A stretch of DNA of 64,000 bases from Pelomonas sp047654785 (GTDB lineage Bacteria; Pseudomonadota; Gammaproteobacteria; Burkholderiales; Burkholderiaceae_C). The notes beneath the pieces are model-generated. The model did not search any database. It was not told the origin of the DNA and saw nothing but the letters and a program-made list of their open reading frames with translations. Below, one piece after another: positions 8,090-17,073 of this stretch (positions are counted from its first letter, which is position 1; each line of letters opens with the position of its first letter). The stretch is from contig NZ_JASGKQ010000003.1 in the NCBI RefSeq assembly GCF_047654785.1, positions 1 through 64,000 of the forward strand. Reading direction: 5' to 3'. The position numbers and the translations under genes are program-made.

Positions 8090-9088
8090 TCAGGCCGTGG
8101 TGGCGGGAGCTGCCATGGCTTGCGCGAGCAACTCGAATGAACGAAGGCGTTTGTACGGATCGAAGACCTCGGAGACGATCATCAGTTCGTCTGCTCCCGT
8201 CCGCGCCACCAGATCCTCCAGCCCACGCCGTACGGTTTTCGGACTGCCAATGACGCTGCACGCCAGCATCTGGCTGGCCTGCGCCTTCTCCTGTGGCGTC
8301 CAGTAGGTCTCGATATCAGCGATCGGCGGCTGCGTCAGCCCGCGTGCGCCGCGAAAGATGTCTGTGAACGACATCTGCTGCGAGGTGGCCAGAAACTGGG
8401 CCTCTTCGTCGCTCTCGGCGGCGATGACGTTGACGCCGATCATCACATAGGGCCTGTCGAGCTGCGCCGAGGGCTTGAAGCGCTCCCGATAAACAGCGAG
8501 CGCCTGATGCAGGGCCTGCGGTGCGAAGTGCGAAGCAAAACCATAGGGCAGGCCAAGATTCGCTGCGAGATGCGCCCCGAACAGGCTGGAACCGAGGATC
8601 CACAGCGGCACCTGGGTGCCGGAGCCCGGTACCGCTTCGATGCGCTGATTGGGGCTGGCCGGTGCCAGAAATGCCTGCAATTCCAGCACATCCTGCGGGA
8701 AGTTCTCGGCGTTGTCCGGCGCGCGGCGCAGCGCGCGCAACGTCGTCTGGTCGGTGCCCGGCGCACGGCCAAGCCCAAGGTCGATACGGCCGGGAAACAA
8801 GGTCTCAAGCGTACCGAACTGCTCGGCGATCACGTAGGGTGCGTGGTTGGGCAGCATGATGCCGCCGGCGCCAACCCTGATGGTGCGGGTGCCGGACGCG
8901 ATATGGGCAATCACCAACGCCGTCGCCGCCGTGGTGACGGAGGGCAGGTTGTGATGCTCTGCCACCCAGACACGGTGGTAACCCCAAGCTTCGGCGTGCT
9001 GGGCCAATGCCCGCGCCTCATCGAGTGCGGTGCGCCGGTCCGAGCCTTCCCGGACGCGACCGAGTTCAAGAATCGAAAGAGGGATCAT
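8090..9088 (-). CDS. LLM-class (luciferase-like) flavin-dependent oxidoreductase
   Basis: A 332-residue TIM-barrel monooxygenase of the YhbW/MsnO8-like group. The features are SILELGRVREG at the start, YHRVWVAEHHNLP, VGAGGIMLPNHAPYVIAEQF, the FPGRIDLGLGRAPGTD signature (about 98-113), and a C-terminal GSPKTVRRGLEDLV. These proteins use reduced FMN supplied by a reductase and oxygen to oxidise small organics. The gene start overlaps the stop of the upstream alpha/beta hydrolase by 4 bases, so the two are translationally coupled. The nearby flavoprotein and MDR reductase could supply electrons, by inference only. Confidence 0.87.
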   Translation of the reverse strand: MIPLSILELGRVREGSDRRTALDEARALAQHAEAWGYHRVWVAEHHNLPSVTTAATALVIAHIASGTRTIRVGAGGIMLPNHAPYVIAEQFGTLETLFPGRIDLGLGRAPGTDQTTLRALRRAPDNAENFPQDVLELQAFLAPASPNQRIEAVPGSGTQVPLWILGSSLFGAHLAANLGLPYGFASHFAPQALHQALAVYRERFKPSAQLDRPYVMIGVNVIAAESDEEAQFLATSQQMSFTDIFRGARGLTQPPIADIETYWTPQEKAQASQMLACSVIGSPKTVRRGLEDLVARTGADELMIVSEVFDPYKRLRSFELLAQAMAAPATTA

Positions 9089-9975
9089 GATGCAATTCCT
9101 GACTGAGAGATGGATTCAGGCCGCCCCGTCGCACGAAGGAAGGTCCCCTGGACGTCACGGGACTTCAGCCCATCGATGAAGGAAAAAATCTTTGGCGCCA
9201 CCAAGTCAGGCATTTCAGCATGTGGATAGTGCCCGGCCCCCTCGACGATGAAAACTTCCGCACGGAGGATTTCGCCGAGTGAATACGCTTCCGCATTTGC
9301 ATCGGGGAAATCAGGATCACGGCTTCCCATCACAATCAATGCCGGGATCCTGATCTTTTCCAAGAGATTGGCGGTATCGGACTTGGAAAGCTGGAGCATC
9401 GTCATCAGCGTTTCCATGCGCCCTGGTTCGTGGAGGTTTTTTTCGAGCTCCGCTTTCACCTCCGGGTGATCTGCCGGTTTGCGGCTCGTAAACAGGCTGT
9501 CCCAGTAATTGGTCCAAAAGGCGACCCGGCCGGGGCCGGAAAAGCCCCGTGTCAATGCCGCTTTGGTTTCTTCCGGGATTTCCTGATCGCGAACCAGAGG
9601 TCCAAGGAGAACGGCCCCGCACACCAGTTCCGGTGCCTCGAATGCCGCCCACAACGCCGATCCTGCGGCAAATGAATTGCCCAGAATGATCGCGGGCCCG
9701 GCGTTGAGATGCGTGATCAGCTTGACGGCGTCGCTTCCAACGGCATGAGCCGAAACGTCATCCCATTGAGCAGAGGTTTCGCCAAAGCCGCGGACATCCA
9801 TGGTCACCACACGATATCCCTCCTGCACCAGCCGCGGGGCGAGGAACCGATACTCTGAGCGCAAGTCGCCCATGCCGGGGATCGCCACGACGAGTGGCCC
9901 GGCGCCTCCCGTGTCGTCATAGGCGATGCGGCCACCCTCCATTTCAAGAAAGCGAGTCTTCAGCTTTTGTGTCAT
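9085..9975 (-). CDS. alpha/beta hydrolase
   Basis: A 296-residue cytoplasmic alpha/beta hydrolase. The nucleophile elbow is ILGNSFAAGSA (Ser101), the acid lies in VMGSRDPDFP and the base in EGAGHYPHAE. The PGMGDLRSEYRFLAP and DVRGFGET segments are typical of the family close to haloperoxidase-like and C-C bond hydrolases. It overlaps the luciferase-like monooxygenase by 4 bases (ATGA), which suggests the hydrolase acts on that enzyme's product, as with ester-forming (Baeyer-Villiger) reactions. No substrate can be assigned from sequence. Confidence 0.83.
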   Translation of the reverse strand: MTQKLKTRFLEMEGGRIAYDDTGGAGPLVVAIPGMGDLRSEYRFLAPRLVQEGYRVVTMDVRGFGETSAQWDDVSAHAVGSDAVKLITHLNAGPAIILGNSFAAGSALWAAFEAPELVCGAVLLGPLVRDQEIPEETKAALTRGFSGPGRVAFWTNYWDSLFTSRKPADHPEVKAELEKNLHEPGRMETLMTMLQLSKSDTANLLEKIRIPALIVMGSRDPDFPDANAEAYSLGEILRAEVFIVEGAGHYPHAEMPDLVAPKIFSFIDGLKSRDVQGTFLRATGRPESISQSGIAS

Positions 9976-10063
9976 TCAATCCTCCAGATGCGAATCAGCG
10001 GAGCGACAAGAAGAATGGGTCATATAGCGGACCGGAACGGCGTCGTCGCAACCCGCTCTTCTG

Positions 10064-10081
10064 CGAATTTCTCGAAATTCG
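10064..10081. repeat. 8-bp inverted repeat upstream of hydrolase/monooxygenase pair
   Basis: CGAATTTC-TC-GAAATTCG is a perfect dyad in the 109-base gap between the ABM gene and the downstream hydrolase/LLM operon. It may be a regulator-binding site; it is less likely a terminator because no T run follows on either strand. Confidence 0.4.
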
Positions 10082-10084
10082 GCT

Positions 10085-10393
10085 TCATTCATCCATGAGG
10101 CTGCGTTCGTTTGCGGCGTCGTACTTCAAAATTTCGCCACGCATGAGGCTTCCCCATTGATCGACGAACGCCAGGGTATCGGGTGCATGAAGATGCGCCG
10201 TCAGCGCCGCCTGATCCCGCCATCGCTCGGCAACGAGCAGGCGGCCCCTCGCCGCATCATCAATCGCGATGCCATAGAACAGGTTGCCATCCCGCTGCCG
10301 CGTGGCGACGGCAAGCGCTTGGAGGTCGCGGTTGAACGCCGCCAGGTGCGCCGGCTCGATGTGCATATATCCAGTTACGATGAGCATGTTCAT
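10085..10393 (-). CDS. antibiotic biosynthesis monooxygenase (ABM) domain protein, putative quinol monooxygenase
   Basis: A 102-residue single-domain dimeric alpha/beta barrel protein. The layout of an N-terminal strand (LIVTGYMHIEP), the segment FYGIAIDDAARGRLLVAERWRDQAALTAHL and a C-terminal KYDA strand matches the ABM/YgiN family, which includes quinol and anthrone monooxygenases acting without metal or flavin. In this cluster it could oxidise quinols or act as a small accessory dehydratase/monooxygenase. It lies between the MDR reductase and the hydrolase/LLM pair, all on the minus strand. Confidence 0.8.
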   Translation of the reverse strand: MNMLIVTGYMHIEPAHLAAFNRDLQALAVATRQRDGNLFYGIAIDDAARGRLLVAERWRDQAALTAHLHAPDTLAFVDQWGSLMRGEILKYDAANERSLMDE

Positions 10394-10452
10394 TCGCCTT
10401 TGAAGAAAGTGCCGTTGCGGTCGTCGAGAGCCGCGGCCGCAACGGTGACAGG

Positions 10453-11472
10453 TCAGATGGCCTTCAGGACGAGCTTGCCCTGGGTGCCGCCGCGGGCAGC
10501 GCGTTCGTGCGCGCGCGCGGCATCGGCCAGCGGATACACGCTATCGACCACCACCCGCACGCTGCCGTCATCGAGCAGGCGACCGGCTTGCGCCAGTTGC
10601 GCACCGTTTGAGCGCACCTGCGTTGACGACACCGTGATTCCCAGCTTCCCGGCCTCCTCGTGGCCGGCAAAGCCCAGCGGATTGACCAGAAACAGAGCGC
10701 CGCCCCGCTTCAGGACCCGCAGGAAACGTTCCATGTTGGCACCGCCCACTGCATCAATGACGAGGTCCACGTCGCGCGCAACGTCCTCTGCCGGGGTTCT
10801 GGTGTAGTCGATGAATTCATCTGCGCCGAGGTCGCGCATCAGGTTCTCATCCTTGGAAGACGCGACGGCGATGACACGTGCGCCCCGCCACTTGGCGAGT
10901 TGCACCGCCAGATGGCCCACACCGCCACCAGCACCATTGATGAGAATCGTCTTGCCCTCGAGGGGCACCGGCGCATGCGGAAACGATTGAAATGGATTCG
11001 GTGCGTCGTGGCCCAGCTCGATCAGGAACTGCCACGCCGTGAGCAGTGACATGGGCGCGCCGGCCGCATGGACGTGATCGATGCCGGCCGGCTTGAGGGC
11101 CAGCTCCGAGGCGGCTACGCAGACATATTCAGCATAGGCACCGCTCCCCTTCATCAGGTCCTCGGGAAAGCGCACCATCGAGAACACTTCGTCCCCGGCG
11201 CGAAAGCCGGTCACGTCATCCGCGACGGCCTCGACAACGCCGGATACGTCCGTACCGAGAATGATCGGGAACGTGGGATTCGGCCACCATTCCTTCGGCA
11301 GCGTGCGGTAGCCCTGACGCAGATAAAAATCAGGCGGGTTGAGGCTCGCCGCATGCACGCGCACCAGCACTTGTCCCGATTGGAGCTCGGGCACCGGGGC
11401 ATCTTCGTAGCGCAGCACATCCGGGCTGCCAAACTCATGCTGTTGAACGGCCTTCATCGTGTTGATCGACAT
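10453..11472 (-). CDS. NADP-dependent MDR oxidoreductase (quinone reductase-like, zinc-less)
   Basis: A 339-residue medium-chain dehydrogenase/reductase. The N-terminal GroES-like domain contains VRVHAASLNPPDFYLRQG and GTDVSGVVEAV; the Rossmann domain has INGAGGGVGHLAVQLAKWRGA (about residues 175-195). The catalytic and structural zinc ligands of alcohol dehydrogenases are absent, as in zeta-crystallin-type quinone or enone reductases. The start at 11472 follows AAGGAG; upstream codons lack homology. It is divergent from a TetR gene across a perfect 16-bp operator-like palindrome, so repression by that TetR and induction by an electrophile are likely. Confidence 0.9.
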   Translation of the reverse strand: MSINTMKAVQQHEFGSPDVLRYEDAPVPELQSGQVLVRVHAASLNPPDFYLRQGYRTLPKEWWPNPTFPIILGTDVSGVVEAVADDVTGFRAGDEVFSMVRFPEDLMKGSGAYAEYVCVAASELALKPAGIDHVHAAGAPMSLLTAWQFLIELGHDAPNPFQSFPHAPVPLEGKTILINGAGGGVGHLAVQLAKWRGARVIAVASSKDENLMRDLGADEFIDYTRTPAEDVARDVDLVIDAVGGANMERFLRVLKRGGALFLVNPLGFAGHEEAGKLGITVSSTQVRSNGAQLAQAGRLLDDGSVRVVVDSVYPLADAARAHERAARGGTQGKLVLKAI

Positions 11473-11510
11473 GGCTTTCTCCTTGAAGGGGTTTGGATCT
11501 ACGCTACCGT

Positions 11511-11550
11511 AGCGGAGCGGTGATCCGATTATGTGGATCACCGCTCCGCT
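11511..11550. promoter_or_regulatory. candidate TetR operator: perfect 16-bp inverted repeat
   Basis: AGCGGAGCGGTGATCC, an 8-base spacer, and its exact reverse complement GGATCACCGCTCCGCT fill the 93-base gap between the divergent MDR reductase and TetR genes. Both promoters should overlap it, a standard arrangement for local TetR repression and autoregulation. A short GCTAC-C-GTAGC dyad overlaps its left edge. Confidence 0.75.
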
Positions 11551-11565
11551 TGTCAAGGATCTCTC

Positions 11566-12174
11566 ATGCGTGCTGACGCCAGAAAAAACTACGACCACCT
11601 CCTTGCCGTTGCCCGCGAGGTCTTCACCGAGCAAGGTGCGGATGCGTCGCTACGCGACATCGCGCGCAGGGCCGAGGTCGGCCTGGGCACGCTGTACCGC
11701 CACTTCCCGACCCGCGAAGCGTTGCTCGAAGCCTTGTTGCGCTCGAGCTTCAATGCGCTGGCGGCCAGGGCCGATGAGCTCCAGACGGCGGATGACTCGG
11801 CGGCTGCCTTGATGCTGTGGCTGCGGGAAACCGTTGCCTTCACCCACGAAAACCGAGGCGTCATTGCGCCGATGGTGAGCGCCATCGAAGATCACGATTG
11901 CGCGCTTCATGCCTCGTGCGTCACGTTGCGCGCCGCAGGCGCGGCACTCCTTGCGCGCGCCCAGGCGGACGGCAACGCACGGGCCGACCTGGATGGATCG
12001 GAACTGTTCGACCTCATCGCCGCGCTTGCCTGGTTGCGCGAGCAGCCCTCGCACGCACCTCGTTCTGATCGTATTTTTGGTCTGATCGCAGACGTCATCC
12101 TGGTGCGCCATCCTCGCCCCGAGGCGCCGAACGCATCTGGGCACACCGGGCGCCAGCCCAAAGGACGGTCTTGA
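11566..12174 (+). CDS. TetR/AcrR-family transcriptional repressor
   Basis: A 202-residue regulator with the TetR HTH at residues 5-60 (ADASLRDIARRAEVGLGTLYRHFPTREALLEAL) and an all-helical ligand domain of the SBP-56/YxaF-like type (FTHENRGVIAPMVSAI). The ATG at 11566 after CAAGGAT is preferred; upstream in-frame codons fall inside the palindromic operator. It is transcribed away from the MDR reductase and most likely represses it and itself. The ligand is unknown, but the neighbouring enzymes point to quinones or other reactive carbonyls. Confidence 0.9.
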   Translation: MRADARKNYDHLLAVAREVFTEQGADASLRDIARRAEVGLGTLYRHFPTREALLEALLRSSFNALAARADELQTADDSAAALMLWLRETVAFTHENRGVIAPMVSAIEDHDCALHASCVTLRAAGAALLARAQADGNARADLDGSELFDLIAALAWLREQPSHAPRSDRIFGLIADVILVRHPRPEAPNASGHTGRQPKGRS

Positions 12175-12239
12175 TCGCCAGGCAGTCGACGGCCCCTGTG
12201 CTGCCCCATTTCCTGCGGCATCCCACGCCGCGTCACCCG

Positions 12240-12920
12240 TCAATGAGCGCTGCGCAGACGTTTGCGCGGCAGCGGCAGCCAATGCACCCGGCCCTCGCCC
12301 AGCACCGCGACCTCGGCGCCGTCGCGCGCCAGGTCGGCCGGCCTCAGCGTGAGCGCGCCGGTCAGGCCGCCGAACGCGGGCAGCACCAGCGCATGCGGAT
12401 AGCGCACGAAGCATGGCCGGCGCAGCCGGTCGCCCGCGCGGCTGCCCAGTGACACGGCGGGGTGCCAGTGCCCCGCCAGCGTGAAGCCCGGCGTGCCCGG
12501 CGGCGGCGGCTCGTGCGCCGCCGTCAGCGGGCCCAGCGGCCAGGCCGGGCCGGCCACCTGCAGCGGCAGCTCCGGTGCCTGCAGGCGCCGGTCGTGGTTG
12601 CCCGGCACCAGCACCGTGCTGACGCGCCGCGCGAACGCGCGGACGTCCGCCAGCAGTGCCGGAGTCAGCCCGTCGGCGCCGTGCCAGAAGTCCCCCAGCA
12701 CCACCAGCCGCGCGGCGCCGTGCGCGGCGACCAGCGCCTCCAGCCGGGCCAGCGTGCGCGCGCTGCTGCCGGCGGGCACGGCCTGGCCCCGGGCGCGGAA
12801 GGCGGCGCCCTTGCCCAGGTGCAGGTCGGCCGCGAACAGCGTGCGCGCGCCGGGCCACCACACGGCGCCCTCGGGCAGCAGCCACAGCGTCTCGCCGGCG
12901 GCGGTGATGCCCAGGCTCAT
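12240..12920 (-). CDS. pdeM: ligase-associated DNA damage response endonuclease PdeM
   Basis: A 226-residue metallophosphoesterase with all family motifs in order: DLHLGKG (32-38), GDFWHGAD, PGNHDR, and GHWHP. PdeM proteins are cytoplasmic Mn-dependent phosphodiesterases found with an ATP-dependent ligase, an Lhr-like helicase and a beta-lactamase-fold exonuclease. This is the last gene of that four-gene set; its ATG overlaps the helicase stop codon by 4 bases. The stop at 12240 comes 66 bases after the TetR gene, which is transcribed toward it. The operon probably repairs strand breaks or cross-links. Confidence 0.9.
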   Translation of the reverse strand: MSLGITAAGETLWLLPEGAVWWPGARTLFAADLHLGKGAAFRARGQAVPAGSSARTLARLEALVAAHGAARLVVLGDFWHGADGLTPALLADVRAFARRVSTVLVPGNHDRRLQAPELPLQVAGPAWPLGPLTAAHEPPPPGTPGFTLAGHWHPAVSLGSRAGDRLRRPCFVRYPHALVLPAFGGLTGALTLRPADLARDGAEVAVLGEGRVHWLPLPRKRLRSAH

Positions 12921-15433
12921 CGCCGCCTCCGCCGCCGCGTGCCGCCGGAGGCGGCCGGTTCGCGCTCCTGGCCGAACGCCAGCCGCTCGCCGACGTCCGG
13001 TGGCGCCGTGCCGCCGGCGGCCGCCTCCAGCTCGCCCAGCATGCGCGTGAGCCGCTGCGCGAGCGACTCGGTGCTGACCCGCTCGCGCAGCATCTCCACC
13101 ACCAGCGGGAAGGCCAGCGGCGAGCTGCGCGCGAGCGGCCGCAACGCCAGCGGCAGCGCCGCCAGCCGGTCCAGCGTGCGGGCCAGCGCGTCCACGTCCA
13201 GTTCGGCCGACAGCAGTTCCTCTTCCGCCTGCCGCAGCAGCCGGTTGCCCGGGTCGTGCTGGCGGAACACGTCGAAGTAGAGCGACGCCGAGGCCTGCAG
13301 CTGCCGCTGACTGCGCGCCTCGCCGGGGTGGCTCTGGAAGACCAGCCCCGCGATGCGTGCGATCTGCCGGAAGCGCCGCCGCGCCAGCTCGCCGGCGTTC
13401 AGGCTGGCCAGCACCTCGTCGCGCAAGGCCGCGCGGCTCACCGCGGCCAGCAGCGCCGGCAGCCGCGTGGCCCAGTCGACCGCGGTGGCGCTGAGCAGCT
13501 CCAGGCCGTAGTCGTTGACGGCCACCGTGAACGTGGCCGGCGTGTCGCGCGCCACGCGCCAGGCCAGCAGCGACGCCAGGCCCAGGTGCACCGTGCGGCC
13601 GGCGAACGGGTACAGGAACAGGTGGAAGCCCTCCGGCGACCGCTGCACCTCGGCCAGCAGCGCGTGCGGTCCGGGCAGCGCGGACCAGGCGGCCTGCAGC
13701 CTCAGCAACGGCGCGGCGCAGCGCATCTCCCGGTCGGCGTAGCGGCCGTGGGCGGCCTGGTCGAAGCGCGCCAGCATCGCCTCGGCCAGGGTGTCGGACA
13801 GCGGGAACTGCCCGCCGCTCCAGCGCGGCAAGAGCGCGCGGCCCGGCGGGGCCAGGCGCACATGGGCCGTCAGGCCTTCCGTGCGCACCAGCTCCAGCGC
13901 CCGGCCGCCGAGCAGGAACACGTCGCCTGGCTTCAGCCGCGCGATGAAGCGCTCCTCCACGGTGGCCAGCCGGGCGCCGCCCAGGAACTGCACCTGCATC
14001 ACCGCGTCCGACACGATGGTGCCGATGTTGCTGCGGTGCCGCCGCGCCAGCCGCGCGTCGGGCACGCGCCACACGCCCTCGGCATCGGGCACCACGCGCT
14101 GGAAATCGGGGTAGGCGCGCAGGCTCTCGCCGCCGTGGCGCACGAAGGCCAGCGCCCATTGCCAGGCGTCGTCGGCCAGGTGGCGGTAGGACGGCGCCGT
14201 GCGCACCTCGGCCAGCAGCTCGGCGGGCCGGACGCCGCCGCCCAGCGCCACGGTGACGAGGTGCTGCACCAGCACGTCCAGCGGCGCCTCGGGCGGGCGG
14301 CGCGGCTCGACATGGCCGGCCCGCACCGCGGCGCGCAGTGTCGAGGCCTCGATGATCTCCAGGCTGTGCGTGGGCACCAGGGTCACGCGCGATGCGCGGC
14401 CCGGCGCATGGCCGCTGCGGCCGGCGCGCTGCAGCAGCCGCGCCACGCCCTTGGCGGAGCCGATCTGCAGCACCTGCTCCACCGGCAGGAAGTCCACGCC
14501 CAGGTCCAGGCTGGCGGTGCAGACGACGGCCTTGAGCCGCCCGGCCTTTATCGCCGCCTCGACCCAGCGGCGCGGCGCCGCGTCCAGGGAACCGTGGTGC
14601 AGCGCGGCCAGCCCGGCCCAGTCGGGCCGCGCGTCCAGCAGCGCCTGGAACCAGCGCTCGCTCTGCGCGCGGGTGTTCGTGAACACCAGCGTGCTGGCCG
14701 CGGCGTCGATCCGCGCGACCACGCCCGGCAGCATCGCCAGGCCCATGTGGCCGGCCCACGCGAAGCGCTCGATGCGCGGCGGCAGCAGCGTGTCGATGGC
14801 GACCGGCTTGCCTCGCGCGCCGCGCACCAGCACGGCATCGGGCGCCAGCGTGTCGCGCGCTTCGTCGAGCTTGGCCAGCGTCGCGGACAGGCCCCAGGTC
14901 ATCAGCGCCGGGTGCCAGCGGCGCAGCCGGGCCAGCGCCAGCTGCACCTGCACGCCGCGCTTGCTGCCCAGCAGCTCGTGCCATTCGTCGACCACGACCA
15001 GGCGCACGCGCCGCAGCGCGTCCGGCGCGTCGGCGCGGGAGAGCATCAGGCTCAGCGACTCGGGCGTGGTGACGAGGGCCGTGGGCCAGCGGCGCTGCTG
15101 CGCGGCGCGCTCGGTGGACGGCGTGTCGCCGGTGCGGGCGGCCAGCGTCCAGGCGGGCGCGAGCGTGGCGGCGGCGTCCTGCAGCGCGAGCAGCGTGTCG
15201 TGGCCGAGCGCACGCATCGGCGTGACCCAGAGCACGGTCAGCGGATCGTCCTGGCCGCCCCAGGCCTGCAGCGCGCCGAGCCAGACGGCCAGGGTCTTGC
15301 CGGCCCCGGTGCTCGCATGCAGCAGGCCCGAGCGGCCGGCGGCGATGTGCCGCCAGACGGCGCGCTGGAACGCGAAGGCCCGCCAGCCCCGGCCGGCCAG
15401 CCAGCGGGCGGCCGGGGCGGCGGCCCGCGTCAC
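12917..15433 (-). CDS. ligase-associated DNA helicase (Lhr-like DEXH box)
   Basis: An 838-residue superfamily 2 helicase. Motifs in order are Walker A STGAGKT (41-47), TPMRALGHD, TTPESLS, DEWH in VVVDEWHELLGSKRG, SATL, FTNTRAQSERWF, and the QRAGRSGH arginine-finger motif; the C-terminal half is the Lhr-type winged-helix region. It translocates on DNA with ATP and here probably clears or exposes breaks for the ligase and exonuclease. The start is GTG at 15433, overlapping the ligase stop as GTGA. Longer open frames across the ligase on this strand are chance results of high GC. Confidence 0.92.
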   Translation of the reverse strand: MTRAAAPAARWLAGRGWRAFAFQRAVWRHIAAGRSGLLHASTGAGKTLAVWLGALQAWGGQDDPLTVLWVTPMRALGHDTLLALQDAAATLAPAWTLAARTGDTPSTERAAQQRRWPTALVTTPESLSLMLSRADAPDALRRVRLVVVDEWHELLGSKRGVQVQLALARLRRWHPALMTWGLSATLAKLDEARDTLAPDAVLVRGARGKPVAIDTLLPPRIERFAWAGHMGLAMLPGVVARIDAAASTLVFTNTRAQSERWFQALLDARPDWAGLAALHHGSLDAAPRRWVEAAIKAGRLKAVVCTASLDLGVDFLPVEQVLQIGSAKGVARLLQRAGRSGHAPGRASRVTLVPTHSLEIIEASTLRAAVRAGHVEPRRPPEAPLDVLVQHLVTVALGGGVRPAELLAEVRTAPSYRHLADDAWQWALAFVRHGGESLRAYPDFQRVVPDAEGVWRVPDARLARRHRSNIGTIVSDAVMQVQFLGGARLATVEERFIARLKPGDVFLLGGRALELVRTEGLTAHVRLAPPGRALLPRWSGGQFPLSDTLAEAMLARFDQAAHGRYADREMRCAAPLLRLQAAWSALPGPHALLAEVQRSPEGFHLFLYPFAGRTVHLGLASLLAWRVARDTPATFTVAVNDYGLELLSATAVDWATRLPALLAAVSRAALRDEVLASLNAGELARRRFRQIARIAGLVFQSHPGEARSQRQLQASASLYFDVFRQHDPGNRLLRQAEEELLSAELDVDALARTLDRLAALPLALRPLARSSPLAFPLVVEMLRERVSTESLAQRLTRMLGELEAAAGGTAPPDVGERLAFGQEREPAASGGTRRRRRR

Positions 15434-17073
15434 GCCGCCCCCGCCATCAGCGCCCGCAGCGAGGCCAGCGTGTCCGCCTGCCACGGCGGCTTGTCCTCGC
15501 GCAGCCGCAGCATCCGCGGGAACCGCACCGCGATGCCGCTCTTGTGCCGCGTGCTCGCCTGCAGGCCCTCGAAGCCCAGCTCGAACACCAGCGACGGCCG
15601 CACCCGCCGCACCGGCCCGAACTTCTCCACCGTGGTCTTGCGGATCACCCGGTCCACGGCCCGGATCTCCTCGTCCGTCAGGCCCGAATAGGCTTTGGCG
15701 AACGGCACCAGCGCCAGCTCGCCGCCCGGCGCGGCCAGCGCCGCCTCGGCCTCCGCGGCGTCCACCGGGGCGCGGCTCCACACCGCGAAGCTGTAGTCGG
15801 TGTACAGATTGGCCCGCCGCCCGTGCCCCGCCTGCGCGTAGACCAGCACCGCGTCCACGCTCAGCGGCGCCACCTTCCACTTCCACCACGCCTGGCCCGT
15901 GCGGCCGATGCCGTAGGGCGACTCGCGGTGCTTCAGCATCAGCCCTTCCACGCGCCGCTCCCGCGCGCCGTCGCGCGCCGCGGCCAGGCCCGCCCAGTCG
16001 CCGTGCGCCAGCACGGGCGAGGCCGCCACGCCCAGCCGCTCCAGCCGGGCCCGCCGCGCCTGCAGCGGCTCCGCGCGGCGGTCCACGCCGTCGCTCTCCA
16101 GCAGGTCGTAGGCCAGCAGCCGCACCGGCGCGTCCCTGAGGACGGCCGGGGACGGCCGGGTGCGGCCGATGCGCTTCTGCAGCAGCGCGAACGGCGCCGG
16201 CACGGCCTCGCCCGGCCGCCAGGCGAGCAGCTCGCCGTCGACCACCGTGCCGTCCGGCCAGGCGCCCGCCTCCCGCGCGACCTCGGGGAAGCGCTCCGTC
16301 ACCAGCTCCTCGCCGCGCGACCAGATCCACACCTGGCCGTCGCGCTTCACCACCTGCGCGCGGATGCCGTCGTACTTCCACTCCGCCAGCCAGTCGCCGC
16401 GCGCGCCCAGGGCCGCCGGCTCGCCCTGCAGCGGCTGCGCGAGGAAGAACGGGTAGGGCCGGCCGCCGCGCGCGCCGCCGGCGTCGTCCCGCAGCAGCGC
16501 CAGGAAGCGCTCGGCGGTGGGCGGCGTGTCGATGTCGGTGTAGCCCATCATGCGCTGCGCGATGCCCGCCGCGTCGGCGCCGGACCACTCGGCCAGCGCG
16601 CGCTGCACCAGCAGCCTGCTGACGCCGACGCGGAAGCCGCCACCCACCAGCTTGACGAACATGAAGCGCTCGTCCGCCGACAGCCCGCGCCACGCGGCCA
16701 GCACCGCGTCGCGGCGGGCCGCCGCGTCCAGCGCGCGCAGCGGCAGGATGCGCCGTGTCATCCAGTCGGCCAGAGGCGCGTCCAGCCGGTCCTCGGGGTC
16801 GGGCAGCACGTAGGCGATGGCCTCGGCCAGGTCGCCGGTGGCCGCGTAGCCCGCCTCGAACAGCCAGGCCGGCAGCCCCGCCGCCTCGCAGGCCAGCGCG
16901 CGCAACTCGGCCGTGGGCACCGCGCGGCGCGGGCGGCCGCCGGCCAGCAGGTAGGTGGCCCAGGCCGCGTCGCGCGGCGGCGCGTCGGCCAGGTAGCGCT
17001 TCAGCGCCGCCACCTTGGCCAGCGTGGACGTGCTCGCGTCCAGCGCGAGGTACAGCGCGACGAAGCGCTTCAC
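15430..17073 (-). CDS. ATP-dependent DNA ligase (ligase-associated repair operon)
   Basis: A 547-residue ligase. The nucleotidyl-transfer motif EWKYDGIRAQ puts the adenylated lysine at residue 233; VDGELLAW, EGLMLKHRESPYG and AWWKWK are motifs III, IV and V. An N-terminal DNA-binding domain (1-200) and a C-terminal OB fold (after about 410) give the usual length for bacterial LigB/LigC-like enzymes of this operon. It seals nicks with ATP, unlike the housekeeping NAD-dependent LigA. The GTG start at 17073 overlaps the exonuclease stop by 4 bases. Confidence 0.93.
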   Translation of the reverse strand: MKRFVALYLALDASTSTLAKVAALKRYLADAPPRDAAWATYLLAGGRPRRAVPTAELRALACEAAGLPAWLFEAGYAATGDLAEAIAYVLPDPEDRLDAPLADWMTRRILPLRALDAAARRDAVLAAWRGLSADERFMFVKLVGGGFRVGVSRLLVQRALAEWSGADAAGIAQRMMGYTDIDTPPTAERFLALLRDDAGGARGGRPYPFFLAQPLQGEPAALGARGDWLAEWKYDGIRAQVVKRDGQVWIWSRGEELVTERFPEVAREAGAWPDGTVVDGELLAWRPGEAVPAPFALLQKRIGRTRPSPAVLRDAPVRLLAYDLLESDGVDRRAEPLQARRARLERLGVAASPVLAHGDWAGLAAARDGARERRVEGLMLKHRESPYGIGRTGQAWWKWKVAPLSVDAVLVYAQAGHGRRANLYTDYSFAVWSRAPVDAAEAEAALAAPGGELALVPFAKAYSGLTDEEIRAVDRVIRKTTVEKFGPVRRVRPSLVFELGFEGLQASTRHKSGIAVRFPRMLRLREDKPPWQADTLASLRALMAGAA

